Counted from the stretch's first letter, positions 34,258 to 42,215 are shown. The stretch: DNA of 46,962 nucleotides from CAMAVH01 sp036500145 (GCA_036500145.1 DASYCO010000009.1:1-46962); one strand, 5' to 3'. Notes: generated from the sequence alone by a model not told the origin. Numbers and translations are program-made.

Positions 34258-35343
34258 TCAGTTTTCGCAGATTTGCGGATTTTTGGCGATCTCCGCGCAT
34301 TTGAAGATGGCGCCCTTGGTCTGCGCCGCGCGCGCCAGCTCGACCACGTCGGCGGGCGTGTTGGCCAGGCTGTCCATGGCCTTCTGCAGGTCGACGCCGG
34401 AGACGGGCTCGATTTCCAGGTTCATCTTCCTGGCCTCGGCGAGGTAGGCCGGGTCCTTCACGGTGGCGTCGAAGGCGGCGCGCAGCGCGGCGACGCGGTC
34501 GGCGGGCACCTCGGGCGGCGTGATGATCGGGCGGCCGACCAGCACGGTGGAGGAGAACAGGGCGAAGATCTGCCGTTCCGCCTCGTTGCGGGCGAGCTCG
34601 GTCAGCAGCGGCACGTTGGGCAGGTCCGCGTGGCGGCGCATGCCGACCTGGAGCAGCACGTTGATCTTCTTCTCGGCGAGCCAGTGCGGCTTGCTGGTCT
34701 GCCACCAGGACCACAGCGCCCCGCCGCGCCCGTTGACCTCGCCGCGCTCCATGGCGAGGTCGATCTCGGCCCCCGGGAAGCCCGAGATGATCTTGAACTT
34801 GGTGCCGATCAGGTTGTTGAGGATGCGCGGGTAGAGGGTCGAGGTCGAGGCCGGGCCGCCGGTGCCGACGATCAGCTCGCGCTGCATCACGTCGTCCATG
34901 CTGGTGATGCCGGAGGTGTACCAGGAGACGACGGTCAGCGTGTTGACCACGGGATTGCCGATCCAGTTGAACTTGCGGATGTCGTACTTGACCTTGTCCG
35001 GGTCGAGCACCTGCAGCAGCGGAATGGCCTCGCCGACGGCGCCCAGGGTGGTGCCGTCGCGAGGGGCCACGTTGTAGAGGTGGTTGGTGCCGACGATGTG
35101 GCCGCCGCCGGTCATGACCTTGCCGATGGTGGAGGGGTTGCCGGGCAGGTGGCGGGCCATGTGGCTGACCAGCAGGCGCGAGCCGAGGTCGTAGATCGAG
35201 CCCACGCTGCCCGTGCTGATGACGGTGATCTGCTTGCCTTGGTAGAACTCGGCCACCGGGTCGGCGGCCTGCGCCGCCGCGATGCTGCTCAGTCCGATAG
35301 ACAGTCCCGACGCGACGACGACGCGGATGATGGCGCGCTGCAT
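34258..35343 (-). CDS. TTT-family (Bug-like) substrate-binding protein 4
   Basis: Fourth Bug-like protein, 361 aa, with a signal peptide cleaved near AQA (about 26). The ribosome site is GGGGAGGCACAT. The mature protein begins DPVAEFYQGKQI and has SIYDLGSRL, RHLPGNP and APRDGTT, i.e. the same divergent subgroup; the usual GG before YD is changed to GS. The C-terminus carries an unusual extension with two Cys (CAEIAKNPQIC) that could form a disulfide in the periplasm. It is first in a three-gene unit with the decarboxylase-like protein and bicupin. No permease is adjacent. Confidence 0.86.
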   Translation of the reverse strand: MQRAIIRVVVASGLSIGLSSIAAAQAADPVAEFYQGKQITVISTGSVGSIYDLGSRLLVSHMARHLPGNPSTIGKVMTGGGHIVGTNHLYNVAPRDGTTLGAVGEAIPLLQVLDPDKVKYDIRKFNWIGNPVVNTLTVVSWYTSGITSMDDVMQRELIVGTGGPASTSTLYPRILNNLIGTKFKIISGFPGAEIDLAMERGEVNGRGGALWSWWQTSKPHWLAEKKINVLLQVGMRRHADLPNVPLLTELARNEAERQIFALFSSTVLVGRPIITPPEVPADRVAALRAAFDATVKDPAYLAEARKMNLEIEPVSGVDLQKAMDSLANTPADVVELARAAQTKGAIFKCAEIAKNPQICEN

Positions 35344-35465
35344 ATGTGCCTCCCCAGGCGTTATGCGACCCTGCCCGGCCAGCCGCCCGGACGATTCCCG
35401 GGCGGGCTCTGCCGATCGCCGCTCCTGTCGAGCGGTCTTTCGGGTCGCGGTTGCAAGCCTCCGAC

Positions 35466-35487
35466 GCGGCCTTCTTGGCCGCTTTTT
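35466..35487 (+). terminator. Orphan plus-strand terminator-like hairpin
   Basis: GCGGCC, TTCTT loop, GGCCGC, then TTTTT. It reads as a rho-independent terminator on the plus strand, but there is no plus-strand gene to its left; the adjacent Bug 4 gene reads the other way. It may end a short RNA, block antisense readthrough, or act as an attenuator far upstream of the HU gene. Confidence 0.6.
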
Positions 35488-35715
35488 ATGCGGATTTCCC
35501 TAGGTTAATCCATCGTCGCGCGTTGGGCGAGACGGATCGTCTGGCGAATCGAAAGCGAGAAAAGCGGGGTTTGACAGGCGAATCCGGCTGTCGTCACGCC
35601 GCGCTGCAGCGAGGAAGAATGGGGATAAGTGCGAAAAAGCCTTACGCCATGCTTGTTTTCCCTCTTCGTCTGTGATTCTCTGCGGCTCTCTATTCCTCCC
35701 TTTGGAGATTTATCC
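35488..35715 (+). promoter_or_regulatory. Probable HU promoter region
   Basis: Intergenic region between Bug 4 and the HU gene. A perfect TTGACA hexamer is at 35571-35576, but no good -10 is seen at 16-18 nt, so it is only a candidate. The region is less GC-rich towards the gene, and GGAG lies about 9 nt before the HU ATG. No other gene is visible here. Confidence 0.4.
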
Positions 35716-36027
35716 ATGGCGACTACCCCGAAGACTGCTGCCGTTAAGGTCCCGACCGTTTCCCTCAAGCAGCTCGCTGCCGAACTGGCGGAAGCTCATG
35801 AGCTGACCAAGAAGGACTCGCAGGCGATTATGGACAACTTCGTCGCGCTGGTGACGAAGCACCTGAAGAAGGGCAACCGTCTGCGCCTGAACGGCCTGGG
35901 CATCCTGCAGGTCCGCAAGCGCGCCGCGCGCATGGGCCGCAACCCGGCCACCGGCGAAGCCATCAAGATCAAGGCGAGCAAGAAGGTCGCCTTCCGCCCG
36001 GCCAAAGAGCTGAAGGAAGCCGTCTAA
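35716..36027 (+). CDS. HU-family DNA-binding protein
   Basis: A 103-aa nucleoid protein. The DNA-binding arm signature RNPATGE is at residues 75-81, followed by IKIKASKKVAFRPAKELKEAV. It has about 10-13 extra residues at the N-terminus (ATTPKTAAVKVPT) compared with the usual 90-residue HU. The middle glycine turn reads LNGLGILQVRKR, where HU proteins usually have GFG. Start at ATG 35716 with TTGGAG upstream; an in-frame upstream start would add a hydrophobic leader that makes no sense for HU. A terminator follows at 36177. It acts as a dimer on chromosomal DNA. Confidence 0.93.
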   Translation: MATTPKTAAVKVPTVSLKQLAAELAEAHELTKKDSQAIMDNFVALVTKHLKKGNRLRLNGLGILQVRKRAARMGRNPATGEAIKIKASKKVAFRPAKELKEAV

Positions 36028-36176
36028 GGCTTTCTGCGGACGTTCTGAGCGCGCTTCGGCGGCTGCCGCTGCCGGGGCGCGCCAGTGTCCGGTTTGTCTC
36101 CGCTTCGGCGGAGGCTGATGGAGAGAGTGGCCCTTGAGGCCTGCGCCGATGCCCGCTGGGGGCTAAGGCGTCATAT

Positions 36177-36197
36177 GGCCCGCTTCGCGGGCCTTTT
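36177..36197 (+). terminator. Rho-independent terminator after HU
   Basis: Stem GGCCCGC / GCGGGCC with a TTC loop, followed by TTTT, about 150 nt after the HU stop. It also abuts the 3' end of the convergent small ORF at 36200. Confidence 0.85.
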
Positions 36198-36199
36198 GC

Positions 36200-36532
36200 T
36201 TATCTGAAGCCAAGGAAGCCCGCCTGCCATTGCTTTTGGCGTGGGCGGGTCCGGGCACCCTTTAAGGGCATGGAACCCTTCAGGGGCATGTCCAGGTCGG
36301 CGTTCTGCGCCGCTGCGGCCGAAAGCAGGCCGTGATGGCTCAATCCCTGCCGGTCCAGGCCGTGCGGCGGCGCCTTGCCGGCCTGCTGGGCCGCGAAGCT
36401 GCGCGCGGCGCAGGCCTTGATCTTGGCGCGCAGCGCGTCGGCCGCGCTGGCGAACGGCCCGGCAGAGCCGCGCTTGCCGGAAGTAGGACTGGCGGAGGCG
36501 GATTTGCGGGAAGGGGGATGCGCTTTCGTCAC
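36200..36532 (-). CDS. Hypothetical small basic protein (GTG start)
   Basis: A 110-aa Ala/Lys/Arg-rich protein without membrane segments. It begins at GTG with AGGAG 8 nt upstream. The N-terminal part (MTKAHPPSRKSASASPTSGKR) looks disordered, then a helical stretch FASAADALRAKIKACAARSF, and a near-duplicate DMPLKGSMPLKG. I do not recognise a family. A competing frame at 36171-36602 on the same strand lacks a ribosome site. Moderate doubt remains about whether it is translated. Confidence 0.5.
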   Translation of the reverse strand: MTKAHPPSRKSASASPTSGKRGSAGPFASAADALRAKIKACAARSFAAQQAGKAPPHGLDRQGLSHHGLLSAAAAQNADLDMPLKGSMPLKGARTRPRQKQWQAGFLGFR

Positions 36533-36616
36533 GACGGTTCTCCTGGAAGTCGCCGCGTGGATAACGCTGCAGCGCCTCCGGCGTTCCGCGCCGCTTCGTC
36601 ACGAAATGCCAGGCAC

Positions 36617-36645
36617 AAAAAAGGCCGGCGCATGCGCCGGCCTTT
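36617..36645 (-). terminator. Rho-independent terminator of the outer-membrane barrel gene
   Basis: A 26-nt perfect palindrome (13-bp stem AAAGGCCGGCGCA / TGCGCCGGCCTTT) with a six-T run on the minus strand lies 24 nt after the stop of the leftward barrel gene. Confidence 0.9.
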
Positions 36646-36668
36646 GAGGTCGTCCGAATCGCGGCTTT

Positions 36669-37208
36669 CTAGAAAAGGAAGCCGAGACCGATGGTATAGG
36701 CGAAGGCGCTGTCGTCGAAATTGTCGCCAATGTCGTCGCCGCTATTGAAGAAGATTTGATATTCGGCCTGCGCGAGAATGAAGGTGGTCGAGTTGACGTA
36801 GTATTTCACGCCGACTTCCGGGCTGATGATGCCGGTGTCGCTCACGCCTTCGCCGTAGATGTAGCCGAGGTTCGCGCCGATGAAGGGCTTGAACCGGTTG
36901 CTCGCGTTGAAATGGTAATCCATGAACAGGCGGGTGTTGCCGTTCAGGGTGTCGTCCGCGTCTTTGGCGCCCGACCAGTTGATGCTCTGACGCACGCCGC
37001 CTTCGAAGGCGGGCGTGAAGTAGTAACCGTAACTGCCGGTGATGCCGAAGTTGCCGGCGTCGAAGTCGTTGTTGCTGCTGCCGGTACCCGAGAGGGTGAT
37101 TTCCTGGCTGCCCTCGCGCGGGCCGAAATTCTGGGTCGAGCTTGACTGCGCTTGCGCGGCCAACGGTGCCAGGGCCAGCAAGGCGGTCGCGATCAATAGG
37201 CGTTTCAT
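36669..37208 (-). CDS. Outer-membrane beta-barrel protein
   Basis: A 179-aa secreted protein with a signal peptide (MKRLLIATALLALAPLAAQA, cleaved near 20). The mature part has alternating aromatic strands (SYGYYFTPAFEGGVRQSINW, FKPFIGANLGYIYG, VGVKYYVNSTTFILAQAEYQIFF) and ends in Phe (IGLGFLF), the usual outer-membrane insertion signal. This fits a small eight-stranded OmpA/OmpW/Opa-like barrel. The longer in-frame start at 37316 would bury the signal. It is monocistronic, with its own terminator. The function may be structural or adhesive and is not predictable. Confidence 0.85.
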   Translation of the reverse strand: MKRLLIATALLALAPLAAQAQSSSTQNFGPREGSQEITLSGTGSSNNDFDAGNFGITGSYGYYFTPAFEGGVRQSINWSGAKDADDTLNGNTRLFMDYHFNASNRFKPFIGANLGYIYGEGVSDTGIISPEVGVKYYVNSTTFILAQAEYQIFFNSGDDIGDNFDDSAFAYTIGLGFLF

Positions 37209-37451
37209 GGTGGGGGAATCCTCTCGCAAAAAACCCGCAAGGCGCGGGCCGCCGCCGGTGCGGATAGGGGGATCCGCTTTGGTTCCGAAGGCGACGTTGT
37301 GACAACGAAAGGACATTCGCTCTGTTCCGGGAATCGCAGGGCTTTCGGGGCGTTACGCGCGGCGCGTGACATTGCTGCTACAAATAATCCCTAAGTTCCC
37401 GGAGAATAGGAAAATGGTCGGAAGGCGCGGAACCCCAACGACAGAATTCGA

Positions 37452-37967
37452 ATGACGATGGATCGCTCCTCTTCTTCATGCTGGCGCGAGATGAGCGTCG
37501 AAGACCTCGATGCGGTTCTCCGCGTCGCCGAGGTCGTGCATCCGAACTATCCGGAAGATCGCGCGGTCTTCGCCGAGCGCCTGCGTCTCTATCCGGCCGG
37601 CAGCCGCGTGCTGACGGAAGCGGAGAACATCCTCGGCTACGTCGTCAGCCATCCCTGGACCTATGGCGCGCCGCCGATGCTCGACAGCGGCCTCGGCGCG
37701 ATCCCGCCGGCGGCCGACAGCTACTACATCCACGACATTGCCCTGCTGCCTGCCGCGCGCGGCCGGGGGGCCGCGCTCGACGTGATCGCCGCATTGCTTG
37801 GCCATGCGGCCGAAGCGCGCTTCGCCACGGCGACGCTGGTCGCCATCGCCGGCACGCGGCCCTTCTGGGAGGCGCGGGGCTTTCGCGCCGTCGCCGTGCC
37901 GCAGCTTGCGGAGAAGCTGGCGAGCTACGATCCGTCGGCCTGCTACATGAGCCGCCCGCTGGCGTGA
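37452..37967 (+). CDS. GNAT-family N-acetyltransferase
   Basis: A 171-aa GNAT protein. The acetyl-CoA loop is IALLPAARGRGAALDVI near 95-111 (pattern R-x-x-G-x-A), preceded by the beta-4 segment YYIHD. The C-terminal PFWEARGFRAV matches the usual strand 6-7 region. Such enzymes transfer acetyl groups to amines on small molecules or proteins. Start ATG 37452 or 37458 (two codons later). It is followed by a 13-bp tandem repeat and the convergent AsmA gene. The substrate is unknown. Confidence 0.85.
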   Translation: MTMDRSSSSCWREMSVEDLDAVLRVAEVVHPNYPEDRAVFAERLRLYPAGSRVLTEAENILGYVVSHPWTYGAPPMLDSGLGAIPPAADSYYIHDIALLPAARGRGAALDVIAALLGHAAEARFATATLVAIAGTRPFWEARGFRAVAVPQLAEKLASYDPSACYMSRPLA

Positions 37968-37995
37968 CGCGGAGGCGCTGCCCGGCGCGTCGCCT

Positions 37996-38044
37996 TGGCG
38001 TCTCGCCCTGGCGTCTCGCCCTGGCGTCTCGCCCTGGCGTCTCG
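37996..38044. repeat. 13-bp tandem repeat, four units
   Basis: TGGCGTCTCGCCC is repeated at 37996, 38009, 38022 and 38035 (the fourth unit is cut after ten bases). It lies between the 3' ends of the GNAT and AsmA genes, outside both. Copies are exact, which suggests recent slippage expansion. Confidence 0.9.
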
Positions 38045-38055
38045 GTGGCGCGCGT

Positions 38056-40107
38056 CTACTGGGCGGGCGGGATGGGTTTCGGCGCTGCGGGCGGCTTCGG
38101 CGCGCCGTCGGTCTCGATCGGCATGTTGCGCTCCTTGGCCTTGGCGCGCACCTCGGTGACGAGGCCTTGGCAGTCGCTGTCCTCGCCGAGGCCCAGTTCG
38201 AGCGTCGGGATGATGGCGGCGAGCGGCGTCAGCAGCACGCCGAGCAGCACGGCGGCGGTGGCGCGGCCGGCGAGGTTGGTGGCTTCCGGCATGATCGACG
38301 GGTCGAGCATCGGCCCGCTGACGTCGATGGGGCCGCGCAGGGTCAGGATGCTGACGTCCTTCGGCGCCGGCACGATGCGCAGGTTCAGCGTCTCGTCGCG
38401 CAGGTTGATGTCGCCGGTGACGTTGATGTTGGTGTCGCTGGTGTCGAGCAGCAGCGTGTCGGGCGTCAGGACGCCCTGCTGCAGCTTCATGTCGGCGATC
38501 AGGCAGCGCAGGTTCGCCTGCTTGTCTTCCTTCTCCAGGGCGAAGCCGAGCGCTTCGGTGAGGTCGAGGCCGACCAGCTCGAGCAGCAGCTTGCTGAAGG
38601 TGCCGCCTTCCATGAAGAGCTGCATCTCGCCGTCGCCATGGCCGAGCATGTCGGAGATGGAGTTGCCGGTGGCCTTGATCCGCGCGTTGCCGGCGATCTT
38701 GCCGACGCCCTTGAACAGCTCGGTCTCCTTCATGATGCGGGCGAGGTCGACCTGGTGGAACTCCATGACGAAGTCCTCGGCCGCCGGGTTCTTGCGGCCG
38801 TCGAGCGCCACCGTCATTTCGATCTGGCCGTCGCCGATGCCGAAGGCGAGCGGCTTGAGGGTGAGGTAGCCGTCCTCGATCTTCAGGTTGGCCTGCAGGT
38901 TGTCGAGCGGCGTGCTGTCGGATTCGATGCGCTTGCCCTGGTAGCGGATGTCGGCGTCGATCGAGCGCAGCTTGTCGAGCGCGATGGGCTCGGTGGGCAG
39001 CAGGCGGCCGCTGGCTTCGGCCTTCTGCACCTTCTCCTGGCGCAGCGGCGTGGCGCTCTTGGGATCGTCGGCCTTGCCGGGCGGCGCGCCGATGAAGCCG
39101 GCCAAGTCGGCAAGCACGACCTTTTCCGACGTGAGGTTGCCGGTCATCTTGGGCCGCTCGCCGGCGATGTCGACGGCGAGGTCGCCGGACAGGTCGCTGC
39201 TGCCGACAGTGCCCGCGAACTTGCGGAAGATGATGCTCTTGCCGGCGAAGTCGAGGTCGCCCTTCAGGGTGTAGGGCGGCGTCGGCGGAATCGCCAGGCC
39301 GATCAGAGGATAGAGCTGGCTCATGCTGTTGCCGGCGATGTCGAGGCTGAGGTCGGCGCCGGCGAAGTCGAGCGGCTGGCGGATGGTGCCCTTGACCTTG
39401 GCATGGGTTGGCCCGACGTCGGCGGCAAGGTCGATGGGGTAGGGGATCTTTGGGTCGCGGAACGACAGCAGCGCGCCGCCCTTGAACTGCAGCTTGCTCG
39501 GCGCGTCGTTGTACTTGCCCTGGCCGTCGACCTTCACCAGCGCTTCCTGGCCGTCGCCGAGGTTGTCGGTCTGGGCGTGCAGCGCGAGGTCGGTTTTCTT
39601 CGGCACGTCGATGTAGCGGACGTTGGCGTCGTCGATGGTCAGGTGGCCGACCTCGATGGTCGGGCCGCCGCCGCCGTCCTTGCCGAAGTCGAAGCCGTAG
39701 TTGGTCTTGCCGTCGGCGCGCGTCTCGAAGCGGCCCTTGGGGCGCAGCACGGCGATCTCAGGAATGTCGATGCGCCCGATCAGCAGCGGCAGCATCTTCA
39801 CCTGCACGGCGACGCGGTCGATGGTCGCGAGGTCGGGGCCTTCGAAGCCGGCGGCGTTGGCGATCTTGATGTCGTGCATCTCGATCCAGCTCGCCCAGCG
39901 CAGGCTGACGTCGAAGCTGCTCATGGTCACCGGACGGCCGAGCGCCTTGGAGGCCTGCGCCTCGACGGTCGGCTTCAGCAGGTTCCAGTCGAAGAAGATC
40001 AGGAAGGCGGCAAGCGCGATCACGACGACGGCGACGATGCCGGCCAGCAGGCGTGGCAGGAGCCAGCGCGGCCGCAGGCGGGGGGAAGGTGGTGAATCTG
40101 TGGTCAT
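38056..40107 (-). CDS. AsmA family protein (2)
   Basis: A 683-aa protein with an N-terminal membrane helix at about residues 20-38, then a long periplasmic region. The AsmA start (FDWNLLKPTVEAQASKALGRPVTMSSFDV) and C-terminal AsmA_2 features (GNARIKATGNSISDMLGHGDGEMQLFMEGGTFSKLLLELVGLDLTEALGF, then LDTSDTNINVTGDINLRDETLNLRI, PGP-type DVSGP) are present. The tail is Pro/Lys-rich. Start ATG 40107; a longer in-frame start at 40152 lacks support. Family members are bridge-like lipid transporters or membrane-biogenesis factors. It lies downstream of the LemA/TPM operon by about 80 nt on the same strand, so could be read through. Confidence 0.88.
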   Translation of the reverse strand: MTTDSPPSPRLRPRWLLPRLLAGIVAVVVIALAAFLIFFDWNLLKPTVEAQASKALGRPVTMSSFDVSLRWASWIEMHDIKIANAAGFEGPDLATIDRVAVQVKMLPLLIGRIDIPEIAVLRPKGRFETRADGKTNYGFDFGKDGGGGPTIEVGHLTIDDANVRYIDVPKKTDLALHAQTDNLGDGQEALVKVDGQGKYNDAPSKLQFKGGALLSFRDPKIPYPIDLAADVGPTHAKVKGTIRQPLDFAGADLSLDIAGNSMSQLYPLIGLAIPPTPPYTLKGDLDFAGKSIIFRKFAGTVGSSDLSGDLAVDIAGERPKMTGNLTSEKVVLADLAGFIGAPPGKADDPKSATPLRQEKVQKAEASGRLLPTEPIALDKLRSIDADIRYQGKRIESDSTPLDNLQANLKIEDGYLTLKPLAFGIGDGQIEMTVALDGRKNPAAEDFVMEFHQVDLARIMKETELFKGVGKIAGNARIKATGNSISDMLGHGDGEMQLFMEGGTFSKLLLELVGLDLTEALGFALEKEDKQANLRCLIADMKLQQGVLTPDTLLLDTSDTNINVTGDINLRDETLNLRIVPAPKDVSILTLRGPIDVSGPMLDPSIMPEATNLAGRATAAVLLGVLLTPLAAIIPTLELGLGEDSDCQGLVTEVRAKAKERNMPIETDGAPKPPAAPKPIPPAQ

Positions 40108-40186
40108 AACGAAAGCAACGTCCTGGCGGCAGGCGCGGTTCCGCCGCGCCACGGCGATGTTTCGGCTTCAGGCGACGCGATAGGCG

Positions 40187-40804
40187 TCAGCGTTCGACGA
40201 CGCCATCGGATAGTTCGTTGCGCTGGCCGGGTTCGGGCGGGAACGCTGTGGCGAGCAGCGCGCCGCTCTGGCGCACGACGCCGAGCAGGGCTTCGCCGAG
40301 GCCCTGGCTCTTTACGGCGGCGGGGAAGGCGGCGACGATCTCCTGCCAGCGCGCGTCGGGGATCGCGGCGGCGATGCCGCGGTCGGCGATGATCTCGATG
40401 TGGCGTTCGGCGAGGGACAGGTAGATCAGCAGGCCGCGCCGGTCGCTGGTCTGGGCGTTCACCAGCTTGGCGAACTCCATCGCGGCGGCATGGCGGGCGT
40501 GGGCGAGCTTCACGCGGTGCGGCGTCAGCCAGTGGCCGGCGCGCGCGAAGGTCCAGACGGCCCAGAGCAGGGCGAAGAGGCCCATCTGGCCGGCGACGAC
40601 CATGGCGGCGCCGATGGGCAGCAGCAGGGCCGCGAGGCCGCCTGCCAGCAGCGCGATGAGGGCGGCGCTGAGCGCGATGCCCTCGGCGTAGTCGTGGCTG
40701 GCGTGGGTCGTGACGACGACGATCTCGGCCGCCGAGCGGGCTTCGATCTCGGCGACCGCGGCCTCGATGCGGGCCTTGTCGCCGTCTGAGAGGGCACTCA
40801 CCAT
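40187..40804 (-). CDS. TPM-domain membrane protein
   Basis: A 205-aa protein with an N-terminal TPM (YgcG-type) domain start (DKARIEAAVAEIEARSAAEIVVVTTHASHDY), interrupted by two hydrophobic helices (about 42-66 and 67-88), then the rest of the domain (LLIYLSLAERHIEIIADRGIAAAIPDARWQEIVAAF). Such proteins often follow lemA and ygcG. The gene overlaps the 3' end of the YgcG-like gene by 7 nt, so they are coupled. The biochemical role of TPM domains in bacteria is not settled; envelope association is likely. Confidence 0.85.
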   Translation of the reverse strand: MVSALSDGDKARIEAAVAEIEARSAAEIVVVTTHASHDYAEGIALSAALIALLAGGLAALLLPIGAAMVVAGQMGLFALLWAVWTFARAGHWLTPHRVKLAHARHAAAMEFAKLVNAQTSDRRGLLIYLSLAERHIEIIADRGIAAAIPDARWQEIVAAFPAAVKSQGLGEALLGVVRQSGALLATAFPPEPGQRNELSDGVVER

Positions 40805-41601
40805 CTGCCGGACGCGCCTCCGCCGCCGAACGAGCCGCCGCCGCCGCTGAAGCCGCCGCCGCCTCCGCCAAATCCGCCCAGGCCGCCGAAGCCGCCGAGG
40901 GAGCGGTTGCTCCAGCCGCGGCGCGAGCCCCAGGGGCCGACGCCGCTGCCCGCCGAGCGGGCGCGCCGGATGGCCATGACGATCATCAGGATGAAGAAGC
41001 CGAAGAAGAATAGGCCGGGAATGCCGCCGCTCTGCTGCACGCCCTGGGCGTGGGAACGGCCGACGCCGCCCTTCCAGCCCAGTTCCTGCAGCATCGCCGC
41101 CGTGCCGTCGGTGACGCCGGCGTCATAGTCGCCCGTGCGGAAGCGCGGCAGGATGACCTGCTGCACGATCCGGCTCGCGTCGGCGTCGGTCAGCTCGCCT
41201 TCCAGGCCGTAGCCGACCTCGATGCGCACGGCGCGCTGCGCCGGTGCGACGAGCAGGATCGCGCCAGTGTTCTTGCCCTTCTCGCCGATGCCCCAGGCGC
41301 GCCCCAGGCGCGTGCCGTAGTCGTCGATGGCGTAGCCCTGGAGGTCCGGGATGGTGGCGATGACGACCTGGCGCTTGCTCTCGGCTTCGAACTCGCCGAG
41401 CGTCTTGGCCAGCGCGATCTCGGTCTGCGGCGAGAGGATGTTGGCGGCGTCGACGACGCGCCCCGACAGGGTCGGGAAAGTCGGCTCGGCGGCCTGAACG
41501 GCGCCACCACCCGGGAAGGCATGTCCCAGGCAGAGCGCGACGGCGGCGGCGAGAAGCGTGCGCGCCATGGCCGCGCCGCGTCGCCCGAAACCGCTCGCCA
41601 T
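40798..41601 (-). CDS. YgcG-like TPM-domain protein with glycine-rich tail
   Basis: A 267-aa secreted or membrane-anchored protein. Signal peptide to about residue 38 (VQAAEP), then a TPM domain (VVDAANILSPQTEIALAKTLGEFEAESKRQVVIATIPDLQGY, RAWGIGEKGKNTGAILLVAPAQRAVRIEVGYGLEGELTDA), one transmembrane helix near 195-212, and a Gly/Phe/Ser-rich end (GGFGGLGGFGGGGGGF...). It is translationally coupled to lemA on one side (TGATG, 1-nt overlap) and to the second TPM gene on the other (7-nt overlap). This is the usual LemA-YgcG arrangement. An in-frame ATG at 41568 is also possible. Confidence 0.9.
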   Translation of the reverse strand: MASGFGRRGAAMARTLLAAAVALCLGHAFPGGGAVQAAEPTFPTLSGRVVDAANILSPQTEIALAKTLGEFEAESKRQVVIATIPDLQGYAIDDYGTRLGRAWGIGEKGKNTGAILLVAPAQRAVRIEVGYGLEGELTDADASRIVQQVILPRFRTGDYDAGVTDGTAAMLQELGWKGGVGRSHAQGVQQSGGIPGLFFFGFFILMIVMAIRRARSAGSGVGPWGSRRGWSNRSLGGFGGLGGFGGGGGGFSGGGGSFGGGGASGRW

Positions 41602-42215
41602 CAGAACTTGACCTTGGGAGCGGCCTGGCTTTCGGCCGGGATGTCGAAGGTCTCCTTGACCTTGGCGTCCGGATAGAGGAACGCCGCGATCCAGCGGCCG
41701 GGGATGGTGCGCAGCTCGGTGTTGTACTGCTGCACGGCGAGGATGTAGTCGCGGCGCGCGACCGAGATGCGGTTCTCGGTGCCCTCGAGCTGGGCCTGCA
41801 GCGACAGGAAGTTCTGGCTCGCCTTCAGGTCGGGGTAGTTCTCGACCGTGGCCAGCAGGCGGCCGAGGCTGCCGGTGAGCGCCGCCTGGGCGGCCTGGAA
41901 CTGCTTGAAGGCGTCCGGGTTGGTCAGGATGTCGGGCGGGATGTTGATCTGGGCCTGGGTCGCCTTGGCGCGGGCCTCGACGACGCCCTGCAGCGTCTCC
42001 TGCTCGTGGCTGGCGTAGCCTTTCACCGTCTCGACCAGGTTGGGCACCAGGTCGGCGCGGCGCTGGTACTGGTTGAGCACTTGGCTCCAGGCGGCCTTGG
42101 TCTCCTCGTCGAGCTTGGGGACGTTGTTGACGCCGCAGGCCGACAGGCTGGCGGCGACGAGGGCGAGGGCGGCGAGGCGGGGGAACCAGCGGAGGGGGGA
42201 CCAATGGGCGCGCAT
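41601..42215 (-). CDS. LemA family lipoprotein
   Basis: A 204-aa LemA protein. Lipobox LSAC places the lipid-modified Cys at residue 27, followed by the long antiparallel helices typical of LemA (KAAWSQVLNQYQRRADLVPNLVETVKGYASHEQETL, then ENRISVARRDYILAVQQYNTELRTIPGRW). Here the usual N-terminal membrane helix is replaced by a lipoprotein signal. Start ATG 42215 has AAGGAG 8 nt upstream. It is the first gene of the LemA-YgcG-TPM operon. LemA proteins are thought to help membrane or cell-wall-related processes, but the function is unproven. Confidence 0.92.
   Translation of the reverse strand: MRAHWSPLRWFPRLAALALVAASLSACGVNNVPKLDEETKAAWSQVLNQYQRRADLVPNLVETVKGYASHEQETLQGVVEARAKATQAQINIPPDILTNPDAFKQFQAAQAALTGSLGRLLATVENYPDLKASQNFLSLQAQLEGTENRISVARRDYILAVQQYNTELRTIPGRWIAAFLYPDAKVKETFDIPAESQAAPKVKF

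Noticed and set aside
36171..36602. A second leftward frame overlapping the 36200-36532 ORF
   Set aside because: It runs through the HU terminator and lacks a ribosome site; the GTG-started frame is better.
37996..38044. Tandem 13-mers as a CRISPR or iteron origin
   Set aside because: No spacers, no adjacent cas or rep gene, and only four units at a gene end.
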